In this document: piece by piece, positions 24,925 to 33,439 of the stretch
How the letters are laid out: every line of letters begins with the position of its first letter
Position numbering within the stretch: position 1 is the stretch's first letter
DNA from: Acidimicrobiales bacterium AG-410-I20
GTDB lineage: Bacteria; Actinomycetota; Acidimicrobiia; Acidimicrobiales; MedAcidi-G1
Length of the DNA stretch: 64,000 nucleotides
Direction of reading: 5' to 3'
Assembly (NCBI GenBank): GCA_003215175.1
Contig: QCKS01000002.1
Coordinates: 1 to 64,000 of the forward strand
The notes under the pieces: model-generated
What the model saw: only the letters and a program-made list of their open reading frames with translations
Database searches by the model: none
Told to the model about the DNA's origin: nothing
Translations under genes and position numbers: made by a program

Positions 24925-26098
24925 CGGTGTCGCTTCCTGGTTCGCGTACTTGAGTCAAGGGAAGAATATAAGTGGTGAAATAGGAGCCAGCTTCTTGCTT
25001 TTCTAATGCAATACGAGCACGTTGAATTACGTCACCAGCCTTGGTTTGAGTAACAAACCAAGTTTCGGCTTGTCGCGCCCCAGGAACACCTTCGCTCAAA
25101 GACAGTGAAGCCTCTTCATAAAAATTCTTAATGTCTGCTCCTAACTTCGTTGGGTCTCCAGGCAGACCAACAGAAGTCCAGTCTTCTCCGTCAGCTATTC
25201 TTGCAAAAAGAGTTACGATTTCTGGAACTTGTTCCGGGGTAACCGCTTTACCAACAGTGGTTCTTCCATATTTTTCATAGGTGCGCCGCCAGATGGGTAA
25301 TAACCCAAGTGCCTCTGCTTCAGCAGGATGTTTGTCGCTGTGATCAGCAGGAGGAATCGTGCATGAAAGAGGAGCATCTGCGTCGTCGCTTATTTCTTCC
25401 GGGTAGTCAACTAGAACTGGCCCAGATTCCGCATTTAATAAATCAAATGCAGCATCAAGAACTTGCTGTTGAAATTTTGAGTCACCAGGTTTCCCTAAAG
25501 GTCTACCTAGAGGAAATTCGCAATGAAGGGCGCGTGGCGGCTGGGTTGCTTCTATCTGCTCACGAATGATGGAAATCGCAACAGTCGCTATACCCGACTG
25601 TTCAAGTACTGAGGCGAGCGTACCCACGGTACGCGTGCAAAGTGGTCAAACAGGAGTAAGGAGAACTACATCTACTTCATCTTCAAGCAGTATTTTTGCA
25701 GCTGCCGGACCAGTATCTAATCGGATAGTTTCCAAAGTGTGGTCAGGTTGAGCACCCATAAATGAAATATGAGTCTTAGCCACTGATCCAATCTTTCCTT
25801 CAGCAGCCATCTCATCAAGACGATCAAGTGGAATCACGATATTGGAGTCAACTATCCATCCAGTTCGATCAAAATTTGGACTGAAATGACCCAAAGTAAA
25901 GTTACGCTCTTCACCGGATAAAACAGTGAAACCTTGGTCTCCTGGGTTCCAATCAGCATTTCCTTCTTGATTCAATCCAGCTGTTGTAACGACAGCGACT
26001 CGACATTCTGAAAGCGGTTTAGGGCTTACCCAAGGAACCTCGTCAAAAGAATATCCTTCTAACCGAGAAAGAAGTTTCCGTACAACCTTGTCACTCAT
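24917..26098 (-). CDS. GrdB/PrdB-family reductase-like selenoprotein (in-frame TGA read as Sec)
   Basis: One 393-residue frame interrupted by a single TGA at 25646-25648 (codon 151). Both halves belong to the glycine/sarcosine/betaine/D-proline reductase selenoprotein B family. The first half has VALVTT-like RVAVVTTAGL, VIPLDRLDEMAAEGKIGSVA and HISFMGAQPD. It ends VDVVLLTPV just before the TGA. The second half continues directly PLCTRTVGTLASVLEQSGIA and has PPRALHCEFPLGRPLGKPGD. Relatives carry Cys or Sec at the TGA position in a C/U-x-x-C redox motif (here U-P-L-C). TGA ends other genes here, so general reassignment is excluded. A candidate SECIS hairpin follows. A GTG at 25627 could start a separate second ORF, but that would cut the family domain in two. 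The enzyme's substrate is unknown; a Cys-to-TGA nonsense mutation is the main alternative. Confidence 0.8.
25618..25634 (-). promoter_or_regulatory. candidate bacterial SECIS hairpin
   Basis: On the coding strand, GCGTACC-GTG-GGTACGC forms a perfect 7-bp stem with a three-base GUG loop, or CGUGG if the top pair opens. The stem begins 12 bases and the loop 19 bases downstream of the in-frame TGA (25646-25648). Bacterial SECIS elements recognised by SelB are short hairpins inside the coding region just after the UGA, with G residues in the apical loop, so position and form agree. A bulged U as in E. coli fdhF is not obvious. Confidence 0.5.
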
Positions 26099-26137
26099 TT
26101 AATTCTCCGTCCTTGAATGAAACTGTAGCATCCATAA

Positions 26138-26153
26138 GTTACCGAACAGTAAC
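26138..26153. promoter_or_regulatory. inverted repeat, candidate operator
   Basis: GTTAC-CGAACA-GTAAC is an inverted repeat with 5-bp arms around a 6-base spacer. It lies 40 bases upstream of the GrdB-like start in the 210-base divergent gap before the acyl-CoA dehydrogenase gene. The rest of this gap (26099-26308) is AT-rich, with no ORF that I can support. A TetR-type repressor site is a possibility; no consensus is matched. Confidence 0.3.
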
Positions 26154-26308
26154 GTAAGCTGTGAGTTTTTCTATAAAAAAAATTTTCGTAACTTTAGTTA
26201 GACATATCTCAAATTTTCAGTGAATGGTATCCGGAATATGCATTCTCGTTTTTATTCTGTAGGTTTCATACAGTGACTAGTCCTGACTAAAAGCAAAGGA
26301 ACAATGTC

Positions 26309-27466
26309 GTGGCTACAGATAAGGCTCTTGCCGATGAAATGATTTCAACCGTTCGCTCTTGGGTAGATCAAGATGTCATACCTAACGTGGAAGCATTTGA
26401 ACTAGAAGACGAATTTCCTCAAGCCATGTTCGATCAAATGTGTGAATTTGGCTTATTCGGTTCAACGATCCCAGAAGAATATGGCGGCTTAGGACTAGAT
26501 ATCACTACCTATACCCGCATTATTGAAGAACTATCAAGAGGCTTCATGTCTTTAGCTGGAATTTTAAATACTCACAAAATTGCAGTGACAATGATTTGCC
26601 GATACGGAACCGAAGAACAAAAAGAACGATTCCTTCCCCGTATGGTTGATGGCTCATTTAGAGCAGCTTTTTCACTCTCAGAACCAGATGCCGGAAGTGA
26701 CACGGGGGCTCTTCGCTGCAAAGCAGAATTAGACGGCGACGAATGGATAATTAATGGAACCAAAATGTGGGTTACCAACGGCGTTCGTTCTTCCCTTGTC
26801 ATGCTCCTTGCTCGCACCCCTGATGATCGTGTCACTTGCTTCTTAGTAGAAAAAGAGCCAGGGGAAACATTTCAAGGCATCACTGCCTCAAAGAAAATCA
26901 ACAAACTTGGATATCGCGGACTGGAAACAGTCGAGATGTCCTATGTAGATCACAGAGTTCCAAATGACAATGTATTAGGAGGCGAAGAAGGCCTTGGTAA
27001 CGGAAGAAAATATGCGCTTTCTGCCTTAGAACTAGGAAGAATAAATGTTGCCTCTAGAGCAGTAGGAGTAGCACAGGCAGCATTCGATGCAGCGATGACG
27101 TATGCGCAGCAACGTGAGACATTTGGGCAACCAATCTTCAAACACCAAGCTATTCAATTCATGTTGGCAGAAATGGCAACAAAACTGCAGGCAGCACGCC
27201 TAATGACCTACGATGCTGCTACCCGTGCAGACGCAGGCGAAAGGGTGGACATGGAAGCAGGAATGGCAAAACTTTTTGCTTCAGAAGCTGCTTATGAAAT
27301 AGCCACCGACGCTCTAAGAATCCACGGAGGGAACGGATACACCACCGAATATCCCGTAGAAAGATACTTTAGAGACACTCCGCTAATGATTATTGGCGAA
27401 GGAACAAGCGAAATTCAAAAAATGGTAATAGCCCGAAAATTATTAGATCGCTATTCTGTGGAGTGA
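26309..27466 (+). CDS. acyl-CoA dehydrogenase
   Basis: A 385-residue acyl-CoA dehydrogenase. The middle domain has FSLSEPDAGSDTGALR and WIINGTKMWVTNGV. The C-terminal domain has GGNGYTTEYPVERYFRD and the catalytic-Glu segment IIGEGTSEIQKMVIARKLL. It oxidises an unidentified acyl-CoA with FAD and donates electrons to ETF. The start is GTG at 26309, preceded by AAAGGA at suitable distance; the nearby ATG at 26304 is out of frame. The molybdenum hydroxylase gene starts one base after its stop, so the two are co-transcribed. Confidence 0.92.
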   Translation: MATDKALADEMISTVRSWVDQDVIPNVEAFELEDEFPQAMFDQMCEFGLFGSTIPEEYGGLGLDITTYTRIIEELSRGFMSLAGILNTHKIAVTMICRYGTEEQKERFLPRMVDGSFRAAFSLSEPDAGSDTGALRCKAELDGDEWIINGTKMWVTNGVRSSLVMLLARTPDDRVTCFLVEKEPGETFQGITASKKINKLGYRGLETVEMSYVDHRVPNDNVLGGEEGLGNGRKYALSALELGRINVASRAVGVAQAAFDAAMTYAQQRETFGQPIFKHQAIQFMLAEMATKLQAARLMTYDAATRADAGERVDMEAGMAKLFASEAAYEIATDALRIHGGNGYTTEYPVERYFRDTPLMIIGEGTSEIQKMVIARKLLDRYSVE

Positions 27467-27467
27467 G

Positions 27468-29732
27468 ATGAAACAACCAGGACTGACATCTACTTCAATT
27501 CTCGGCAACCCTGTACTTCGACGCGAGGACGCAACACTTATTCGTGGCCAGGGAGAATACGTAGGAAATCAAATCATTGAAGGAGCGCTTCACTGCCATT
27601 TTGCTCGATCCACAGTAGCCCACGGAGAAATTCTCTCTATCGAAACAAGTGAAGCAGAGTCAATGCCTGGAGTCGTCGCAGTGTATACCACCCAAAATCT
27701 TGGTTTAGCTGATCGAGAAGGAGCCATGGATTTTTATGCGTCAGAAATGACTCGACCGTATCTAGCGAGAGACAAAGTTCGTTTCGTTGGAGAACCCATC
27801 GCTGTAGTTGTTGCAGAAACTGCATATCAAGCCGCTGATGCCGCCGAAAGTATTTGGGCAGACATAGAACCTCTCGATTCAGTTATTGACCTTAATGATT
27901 CCCTCGAAGCAAAAACTGTTCTCTTCGATGGGATGGAAAACAATATTTGTTGGGAAAAAGAGATAGAAGACCCAATTGACTTCTCCCAATATGAAGTTGT
28001 TATCTCACAAGACCTTGTGAACTCGCGTGTCGCTCCTGTATCAATTGAGCCGCGGGTTGCTGCAGCTACATGGGAGAATGATCGTTTGATTTATTGGGCA
28101 TCATCGCAAGGAACCCACGACTTCCGAGACGAAGTCATATCCGCTTTAGAAATTGAGAAAGAAGATATAAGAGTCTTTGTGAAAGACATCGGAGGCGGCT
28201 TCGGGGCAAAAGGTTTCGCATCTGAAGAAGAGATCATTATCGCACAACTAGCAAGACTTCTGAAGAAACCAGTTCGTTGGACAGAGTCCCGAACCGAGAA
28301 TTTAACCGGTTATGTCCACGGTCGGGCACAAAATCAAAAAGTCAAAATGGCTGGGACCTCAGACGGGCGTATAAAAGCCTTCAGACTAGAAATCCTCCAA
28401 GACTGTGGGGCCTATCCAAAATGGGGGCCATATCTACCAGAGTTCACAAGACAACTTGCGTGCGGGGTATATGACATAGAACGAGTTGAATGTGAGTTCA
28501 AATCGTTGATGACAAATACCGCACCAACCTGCGCATATCGCGGAGCGGGCCGCCCCGAAGCTACCGCAGCCATAGAACGCGCAGTGGACTTATTCGCAGC
28601 AGAAATCGGCATGGATCCTGCCGAAGTAAGACGTATAAACTTCATACCGCCAGAAGCATTTCCATTTACTACAGCAACCGGAACCCTTTACGACAGTGGA
28701 GACTACGAAAAAGCATTAGACGCTGCACTCAAAGCCGCCGATTATGAAGGACTACGCGCAGAACAAGAACAAAGGCGCCAAGAAAAAAACACAAAACAAC
28801 TAGGTATAGGCGTAGCTACTTATGTAGAAATCACCGGCTTCGGTGGTAGCGAATATGGGCACGTATCCTTACGCCCCGATGGAACTGTGTTGGCTACAAC
28901 AGGAGCTACTCCAATCGGTACGGGACATTTCACGACCTGGGCAATGATAGTTGCGGAAAAACTAGGTATCCCTATGGAAAAAATTGAAGTTTTCCATGGA
29001 GATACCGACATTGTTCCGACTGGAGAAACAACGGGAGGGTCACGATCTGTGCAACTCGCAGGTTCTGCTATGGCAGATGCTTCCGACAAACTCATTGAAA
29101 TAGCTCGCCAAAAAGCCGCTGACCTACTCGAAGCTTCTCCAGAAGACATCGTGCTAGACACCGATAAAGGGGAGTTTCATGTAGCCGGGACTCCTTCTAT
29201 ATCCCACTCCTGGGCAGATATTGCAGAATCAACTGAAGATCCACTTGCTGGACTTTCAGATTTTTCGCAAGAAGGAGCCACTTTCCCATTCGGTACCCAT
29301 ATCGCTGTCGCTGAAGTAGATCTTGAAACAGGAAAATCGACAATTCAACGAATCATCGCTGTAGATGATTCTGGAAAAATCATGAACCCACTCTTAGCGG
29401 CAGGACAAATACATGGAGGCCTAGCCCAAGGTGTAGCCCAAGCGCTTCTCGAAGAGTTCAAATATGACTCTGATGGCAATCCTCAAACTACAAATTTGGC
29501 AGACTATACAGCGATCTCAACCACGGAACTTCCTCTTTACGAGCGTTCTTTTACAGAAACGCTCTCTCCAAGTAACCCACTTGGAGCAAAAGGCATTGGA
29601 GAGTCAGGCTCAATTGGTTCCACTGCAGCAGTGCAAAGTGCGATAGTAGATGCACTATCCCCACAAGGTATTCGACACCTTGATATGCCCCTCACTCCAG
29701 AGAAAATCTGGATGGCCCTGCAAACAGTCTGA
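27468..29732 (+). CDS. xanthine dehydrogenase family, molybdopterin-binding (CoxL form II-like) subunit
   Basis: A 754-residue large subunit of a molybdenum hydroxylase. DIGGGFGAKGF is the conserved glycine loop. AYRGAGRPEA is the active-site loop typical of form II CoxL-like proteins; form I CO dehydrogenases have AYRCSFR. KGIGESGSIGS near the C-terminus holds the catalytic glutamate. The enzyme should hydroxylate an aldehyde, heterocycle or CoA thioester using Mo-cytosine dinucleotide. The usual FAD (CoxM) and 2Fe-2S (CoxS) subunit genes are absent on both sides, so electron transfer partners must come from elsewhere. It is flanked by the acyl-CoA dehydrogenase (1-base gap) and the transaminase (7-base gap), forming an operon. 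Confidence 0.9.
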   Translation: MKQPGLTSTSILGNPVLRREDATLIRGQGEYVGNQIIEGALHCHFARSTVAHGEILSIETSEAESMPGVVAVYTTQNLGLADREGAMDFYASEMTRPYLARDKVRFVGEPIAVVVAETAYQAADAAESIWADIEPLDSVIDLNDSLEAKTVLFDGMENNICWEKEIEDPIDFSQYEVVISQDLVNSRVAPVSIEPRVAAATWENDRLIYWASSQGTHDFRDEVISALEIEKEDIRVFVKDIGGGFGAKGFASEEEIIIAQLARLLKKPVRWTESRTENLTGYVHGRAQNQKVKMAGTSDGRIKAFRLEILQDCGAYPKWGPYLPEFTRQLACGVYDIERVECEFKSLMTNTAPTCAYRGAGRPEATAAIERAVDLFAAEIGMDPAEVRRINFIPPEAFPFTTATGTLYDSGDYEKALDAALKAADYEGLRAEQEQRRQEKNTKQLGIGVATYVEITGFGGSEYGHVSLRPDGTVLATTGATPIGTGHFTTWAMIVAEKLGIPMEKIEVFHGDTDIVPTGETTGGSRSVQLAGSAMADASDKLIEIARQKAADLLEASPEDIVLDTDKGEFHVAGTPSISHSWADIAESTEDPLAGLSDFSQEGATFPFGTHIAVAEVDLETGKSTIQRIIAVDDSGKIMNPLLAAGQIHGGLAQGVAQALLEEFKYDSDGNPQTTNLADYTAISTTELPLYERSFTETLSPSNPLGAKGIGESGSIGSTAAVQSAIVDALSPQGIRHLDMPLTPEKIWMALQTV

Positions 29733-29739
29733 TTTCACT

Positions 29740-30906
29740 ATGTCAACAGTTAATCCGTTTCTAATCACACGGATGCAAGACCACCAGTTTTCTATTTTCG
29801 CAGAAATGTCAACACTGGCGTTAGAAACCAAATCCATCAACTTAGGACAAGGATTCCCAGACAGTGACGGACCTACCGAAGTTCTTGATGCTGCAATTCA
29901 AGCAATCCGCGATGGGCACAACCAATATCCTCCTGATAGGGGAATAGAACAGTTAAGACGAGCAGTTGCAGAACACCAAGACCGTTTCTACGGGCAACTA
30001 GTTGATCCAAATGATGTGGTTATTTCAACAGGCGCAGCAGAATCTCTTGCGGCAGCGACATTGGCCTTGGTTACTCAAGGAGACGAAGTCATTTTGTTTG
30101 AACCGTATTTCGATTTATATGCATCATGTATTTCTCTGGCGGGAGGAATAAGAAAGACAGTAACGCTCAATGCCCCTGATTATTCATTCAATATTGATGA
30201 ATTAAATGAACAAATAACATCACGTACCCGCTTCATACTTCTGAACACACCCCATAATCCAACAGGAAAAGTATTCTCTCGCGAGGAAATGGAACAAATA
30301 GCTGAAGTCGCTATTAAAAACGATGTTTTAGTCGTAACCGATGAAGTTTATGAACACATGACCTATGACGGAAAGCAGCATATTCCAATAGCGACTCTGC
30401 CTGGCATGGCTGAACGAACACTCACTGTTTCCTCATCAGGTAAATCATTTGGACTAACCGGATGGAAGATCGGCTGGTGTCATGGTCCCACTGAGATGGC
30501 TAAAGCAGTGCATACCGTGAAACAGAACCTAACTTTTGCTAGTGGGGCGCCATTCCAACCAGCAATCGCTGAAGCGCTTGCTTTAGGAGACGACTACTTT
30601 GAAGAACTTGCAAGAGATCTTTGTGCAAAACGTGATCTAATTTCTGCTGGGTTAACTGACATCGGTCTTCAAGTTTTTCCTGCTTCTGGAACGTATTACG
30701 TTACTGCAGACGTAACACCACTTGGGTACGAAGACGGAATGAGCTTTTGTTTAGACATTCCAAAACGCTGCGGAGTAGTTGCTGTGCCTACTGATGTTTT
30801 TTATGATCACCCAACAGCAGGTAAATCCATAGTTCGTTTTGCCTACTGCAAGCAGCCTGAAGTCCTCAATGAAGCGGTAGAACGACTATCAACTCTGAAA
30901 GCATGA
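29740..30906 (+). CDS. pyridoxal-phosphate aminotransferase, class I/II (glutamine transaminase K / MtnE-like)
   Basis: A 388-residue fold-type I aminotransferase. LNTPHNPTGKVFSREEMEQI and VVTDEVYEHMTYD hold the PLP-contact Asn and Asp/Tyr; the Schiff-base lysine is in TVSSSGKSFGLTGWKIGW. I chose the ATG at 29740 (MSTVNPFL), just behind the hydroxylase stop, rather than the in-frame ATG at 29650 inside that gene. Directly coupled to an omega-amidase gene (one base apart), it resembles the glutamine transaminase K or methionine transaminase (YbdL) type. In this type, glutamine donates the amino group to a 2-oxo acid such as 2-oxo-4-methylthiobutyrate. Confidence 0.9.
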   Translation: MSTVNPFLITRMQDHQFSIFAEMSTLALETKSINLGQGFPDSDGPTEVLDAAIQAIRDGHNQYPPDRGIEQLRRAVAEHQDRFYGQLVDPNDVVISTGAAESLAAATLALVTQGDEVILFEPYFDLYASCISLAGGIRKTVTLNAPDYSFNIDELNEQITSRTRFILLNTPHNPTGKVFSREEMEQIAEVAIKNDVLVVTDEVYEHMTYDGKQHIPIATLPGMAERTLTVSSSGKSFGLTGWKIGWCHGPTEMAKAVHTVKQNLTFASGAPFQPAIAEALALGDDYFEELARDLCAKRDLISAGLTDIGLQVFPASGTYYVTADVTPLGYEDGMSFCLDIPKRCGVVAVPTDVFYDHPTAGKSIVRFAYCKQPEVLNEAVERLSTLKA

Positions 30907-30907
30907 A

Positions 30908-31672
30908 ATGCAAATAGCAGCAATCCAACACGACATCGTTTGGGAAGACCCACAAGCAAATCACACGCGACTTACTCCACTAATCGCCCAAGCCGCGGAA
31001 ATAGGAACAGAGATGGTTGTGCTCACAGAAATGTATGCCACAGGATTCTCTATGAATAGTGAAGCCATAGCTGAACCTCCTGAAGGTCAATCAGTTACTT
31101 TTCTTTTGACCCAAGCAAGAAAGCACGGTCTATGGATAGCGGGTTCAGTTCCGATCAGAGATAAACAAGAGGAAAAACCGGTAAATCGATTTGTGTTAGC
31201 TGGACCAGACGGTGAAAACCACCATTACGACAAGCGATACCCATTCTCTTATGCACAAGAAAATGAATATTATCGAGCGGGAGACAAAGCAATTACAGTC
31301 CCGATAAACGGGATCCGCTACACACCTACTGTGTGCTATGACCTCAGATTTAGTGATGCTTACTGGCCTGTAGCTCTAGATACAGACTGTTACTTAGTGG
31401 TAGCTAATTGGCCAGAAAGTCGCCGCCATCATTGGAAAACGCTTCTCGTTGCTCGAGCCATCGAGAACCAAACTTATGTTGTGGGAGTTAACCGTGTCGG
31501 GGTGGATCCAAATGTTTCATATTCCGGTGACAGCCTTGTAATTGACCCACTTGGAGAGATTGTTGCAGAATGCCCACCCGGTATGGAAGCTACGCTTATT
31601 GCTGAAATTGATCCAAATAAAGTCGCTGAGACTCGCGAAAAATTTCCTTTCATGAATGACCGCAAATCGTGA
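30908..31672 (+). CDS. carbon-nitrogen hydrolase, omega-amidase (Nit2/YafV-like)
   Basis: A 254-residue nitrilase-superfamily amidase. The Glu-Lys-Cys triad is visible as Glu41 (VVLTEMYATGFSM), Lys109 (HYDKRYPF) and Cys143 (TVCYDLRFSD). Length and motifs fit the omega-amidase group, which hydrolyses 2-oxoglutaramate (from glutamine transamination) to 2-oxoglutarate and ammonia. This pulls the coupled transaminase reaction forward. The gene starts one base after the transaminase stop, and its own stop overlaps the GTG start of the polyprenyl synthase (31669-31672). Confidence 0.9.
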   Translation: MQIAAIQHDIVWEDPQANHTRLTPLIAQAAEIGTEMVVLTEMYATGFSMNSEAIAEPPEGQSVTFLLTQARKHGLWIAGSVPIRDKQEEKPVNRFVLAGPDGENHHYDKRYPFSYAQENEYYRAGDKAITVPINGIRYTPTVCYDLRFSDAYWPVALDTDCYLVVANWPESRRHHWKTLLVARAIENQTYVVGVNRVGVDPNVSYSGDSLVIDPLGEIVAECPPGMEATLIAEIDPNKVAETREKFPFMNDRKS

Positions 31673-32682
31673 AAAGCGCACCCTCAATACTTGAACGAGC
31701 ACGCCAAATCGTTGAACCTGAAATTGAAACAGCAGTCAATGAGTTATGCCCTGAACTTCTTTTCCCCGTTCGTTATCACTTTGGATGGCAAGAGATTGAT
31801 GGAACACCAAGTTCAGTCAGGTCTGGGAAAGGACTGAGACCAGCATTAGCTATTTTGTCGGCAGAAGCTGTAGGGGAACCAGCAACAACGGGAGCTTTAG
31901 GTGCAGCAGCGGTAGAGCTCATTCATAACTTCTCTTTAATTCATGACGACATCATTGACGGAGACACTGAGCGAAGACACCGCACTACCGTTTGGAAGGC
32001 TTTTGGCGTTAATGATGCCGTAATTAGCGGAGACGCACTTCACACTTTGGCATTTCAAATTCTCCTTTTGGATCCTTCTCCCGAGCGCGTTACCGCCTCA
32101 TCTCGATTAGCTAAAGCCACCACCTTGATGTTGGCCGGCCAAGCCGCTGACATGTCGTTCAATGACCAGCCCATAGTAACTTTTGAAGATTGTGTAGCCA
32201 TGGAAGCTGGGAAAACAGGAGCCCTTCTTGGTTGTGCAGCTAGCATCGGGGCGGTTTTATCTGGTGCACAGAAAAATCAAATTGATGCGCTGGACCAGTA
32301 TGGACAGAAACTAGGTATTGCTTTTCAAGCAATTGATGACATTCTCGGTATCTGGGGAGATTCTGAAATTACAGGGAAACCAGCTGGAAATGACTTAAGA
32401 GAGCGGAAGAAGTCTATGCCCGTCGCATTTACACTTAGTTCAAACACCATTGAAGCAGAAGAACTAAAAGACATCTATAACAAACAAACTGATCTAAATG
32501 ATGCAGAAATCAAAAGAGCCAAGGTCCTCATTGAAAAATCAGGTGGCAAAGAAAGAACCCAAGAAGAAGCCCAAAATCAGTTAAGCAGTGCACTCAAAGC
32601 ATTAGAAGGTGCAGAATTTGAAGATAAACCTCTAGAAGAACTCCAAGAGATAACAGTCTTCGTTCACGAAAGAGACCACTAG
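31669..32682 (+). CDS. polyprenyl (geranylgeranyl-type) diphosphate synthase
   Basis: A 337-residue trans-isoprenyl diphosphate synthase. The first Asp-rich motif is LIHDDIIDGDTERR; the second is FQAIDDILGIWGD. Chain-length determinants are not clear enough to name the product. It condenses isopentenyl diphosphate with an allylic diphosphate in membrane lipid, quinone or carotenoid synthesis. The GTG start overlaps the omega-amidase stop (GTGA), an odd operon partner for nitrogen metabolism. The Lys/Glu-rich C-terminus is somewhat extended. The stop overlaps the convergent SDR gene at a shared CTAG. Confidence 0.9.
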   Translation: MKSAPSILERARQIVEPEIETAVNELCPELLFPVRYHFGWQEIDGTPSSVRSGKGLRPALAILSAEAVGEPATTGALGAAAVELIHNFSLIHDDIIDGDTERRHRTTVWKAFGVNDAVISGDALHTLAFQILLLDPSPERVTASSRLAKATTLMLAGQAADMSFNDQPIVTFEDCVAMEAGKTGALLGCAASIGAVLSGAQKNQIDALDQYGQKLGIAFQAIDDILGIWGDSEITGKPAGNDLRERKKSMPVAFTLSSNTIEAEELKDIYNKQTDLNDAEIKRAKVLIEKSGGKERTQEEAQNQLSSALKALEGAEFEDKPLEELQEITVFVHERDH

Positions 32683-33437
32683 AAAACTGTGTAGCCGCCG
32701 TCAACAACTATATTTTGGCCAGTGTGATAGATCGCATCCGGATCAGAAAGAAAAATTGCGGCAGGCACCATATCGTCAGGTTCACCCCATCTTCGAACCG
32801 GCGTCCTAGCAGTTGTAGCTTCACGAAATTTGTCCCACCCATAACCATGCTCAGTCATTTCAGTTTTGGTCCAACCTGGGCTTAACGCGTTAACGCGAAT
32901 ACCGTGACGAGCAACTTCTACCGCAAGACCTCGAACCAAACCAAGAAGACCTGTCTTGGCCACCCCATAAGGAATGTTATTTGCTGCTCCATGCACGGCA
33001 GCAGTAGAAGCTACCGCAACCAAAGAGCCACCTTCACCACGATCAATTAGATGATCTACTGCATGACGAAAAGTTAAAAAGACCCCGTCAAGGTCAACAC
33101 CTAAAACTCGATGCCACTCTTCAAGCGAAGTTTTATGTATCGGTGACCCATCTCCCGGAACTCCTGCGTTTGCAATAACGATGTCAACCTTTTTCATATC
33201 TTCAAGTGTTTGAGAAAAAGCGGTAGCCGTAGAAGTCTCATCGCTGACATCTACAACATATGAATTCGCTGTTACTCCCTGAGAACGAAGGACGGATAGT
33301 GCTGACTCGTTTTTCTCAGCGTTCCTACCCCAAATAGCGACATCAGCGCCTGCAACACCTAACCCTTGCGCTATTCCCAATCCAATGCCACCGTTACCTC
33401 CAGTGATCAATGCGGTCTTCCCCGTGAAATCTTTCAT
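32679..33437 (-). CDS. SDR family oxidoreductase
   Basis: A 252-residue classical short-chain dehydrogenase. The cofactor motif is TGGNGGIGLGIAQGL; NAG appears as IANAGVPGD; the catalytic Ser region is VAVASTAAVHG; and the Tyr-x-x-x-Lys is YGVAK. It ends in the typical GGYTVF. It oxidises or reduces an alcohol/ketone with NAD(P). The substrate is unknown. The tag gene lies three bases upstream, so the pair is co-transcribed. Confidence 0.9.
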   Translation of the reverse strand: MKDFTGKTALITGGNGGIGLGIAQGLGVAGADVAIWGRNAEKNESALSVLRSQGVTANSYVVDVSDETSTATAFSQTLEDMKKVDIVIANAGVPGDGSPIHKTSLEEWHRVLGVDLDGVFLTFRHAVDHLIDRGEGGSLVAVASTAAVHGAANNIPYGVAKTGLLGLVRGLAVEVARHGIRVNALSPGWTKTEMTEHGYGWDKFREATTARTPVRRWGEPDDMVPAAIFLSDPDAIYHTGQNIVVDGGYTVF

Positions 33438-33439
33438 AT

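Noticed and set aside
24917-25627. Independent gene starting at GTG 25627 and separate short gene 25646-26098
   Set aside because: The two pieces are in the same frame, separated only by one TGA and six codons, and together make one family-length protein with the TGA at the redox position.
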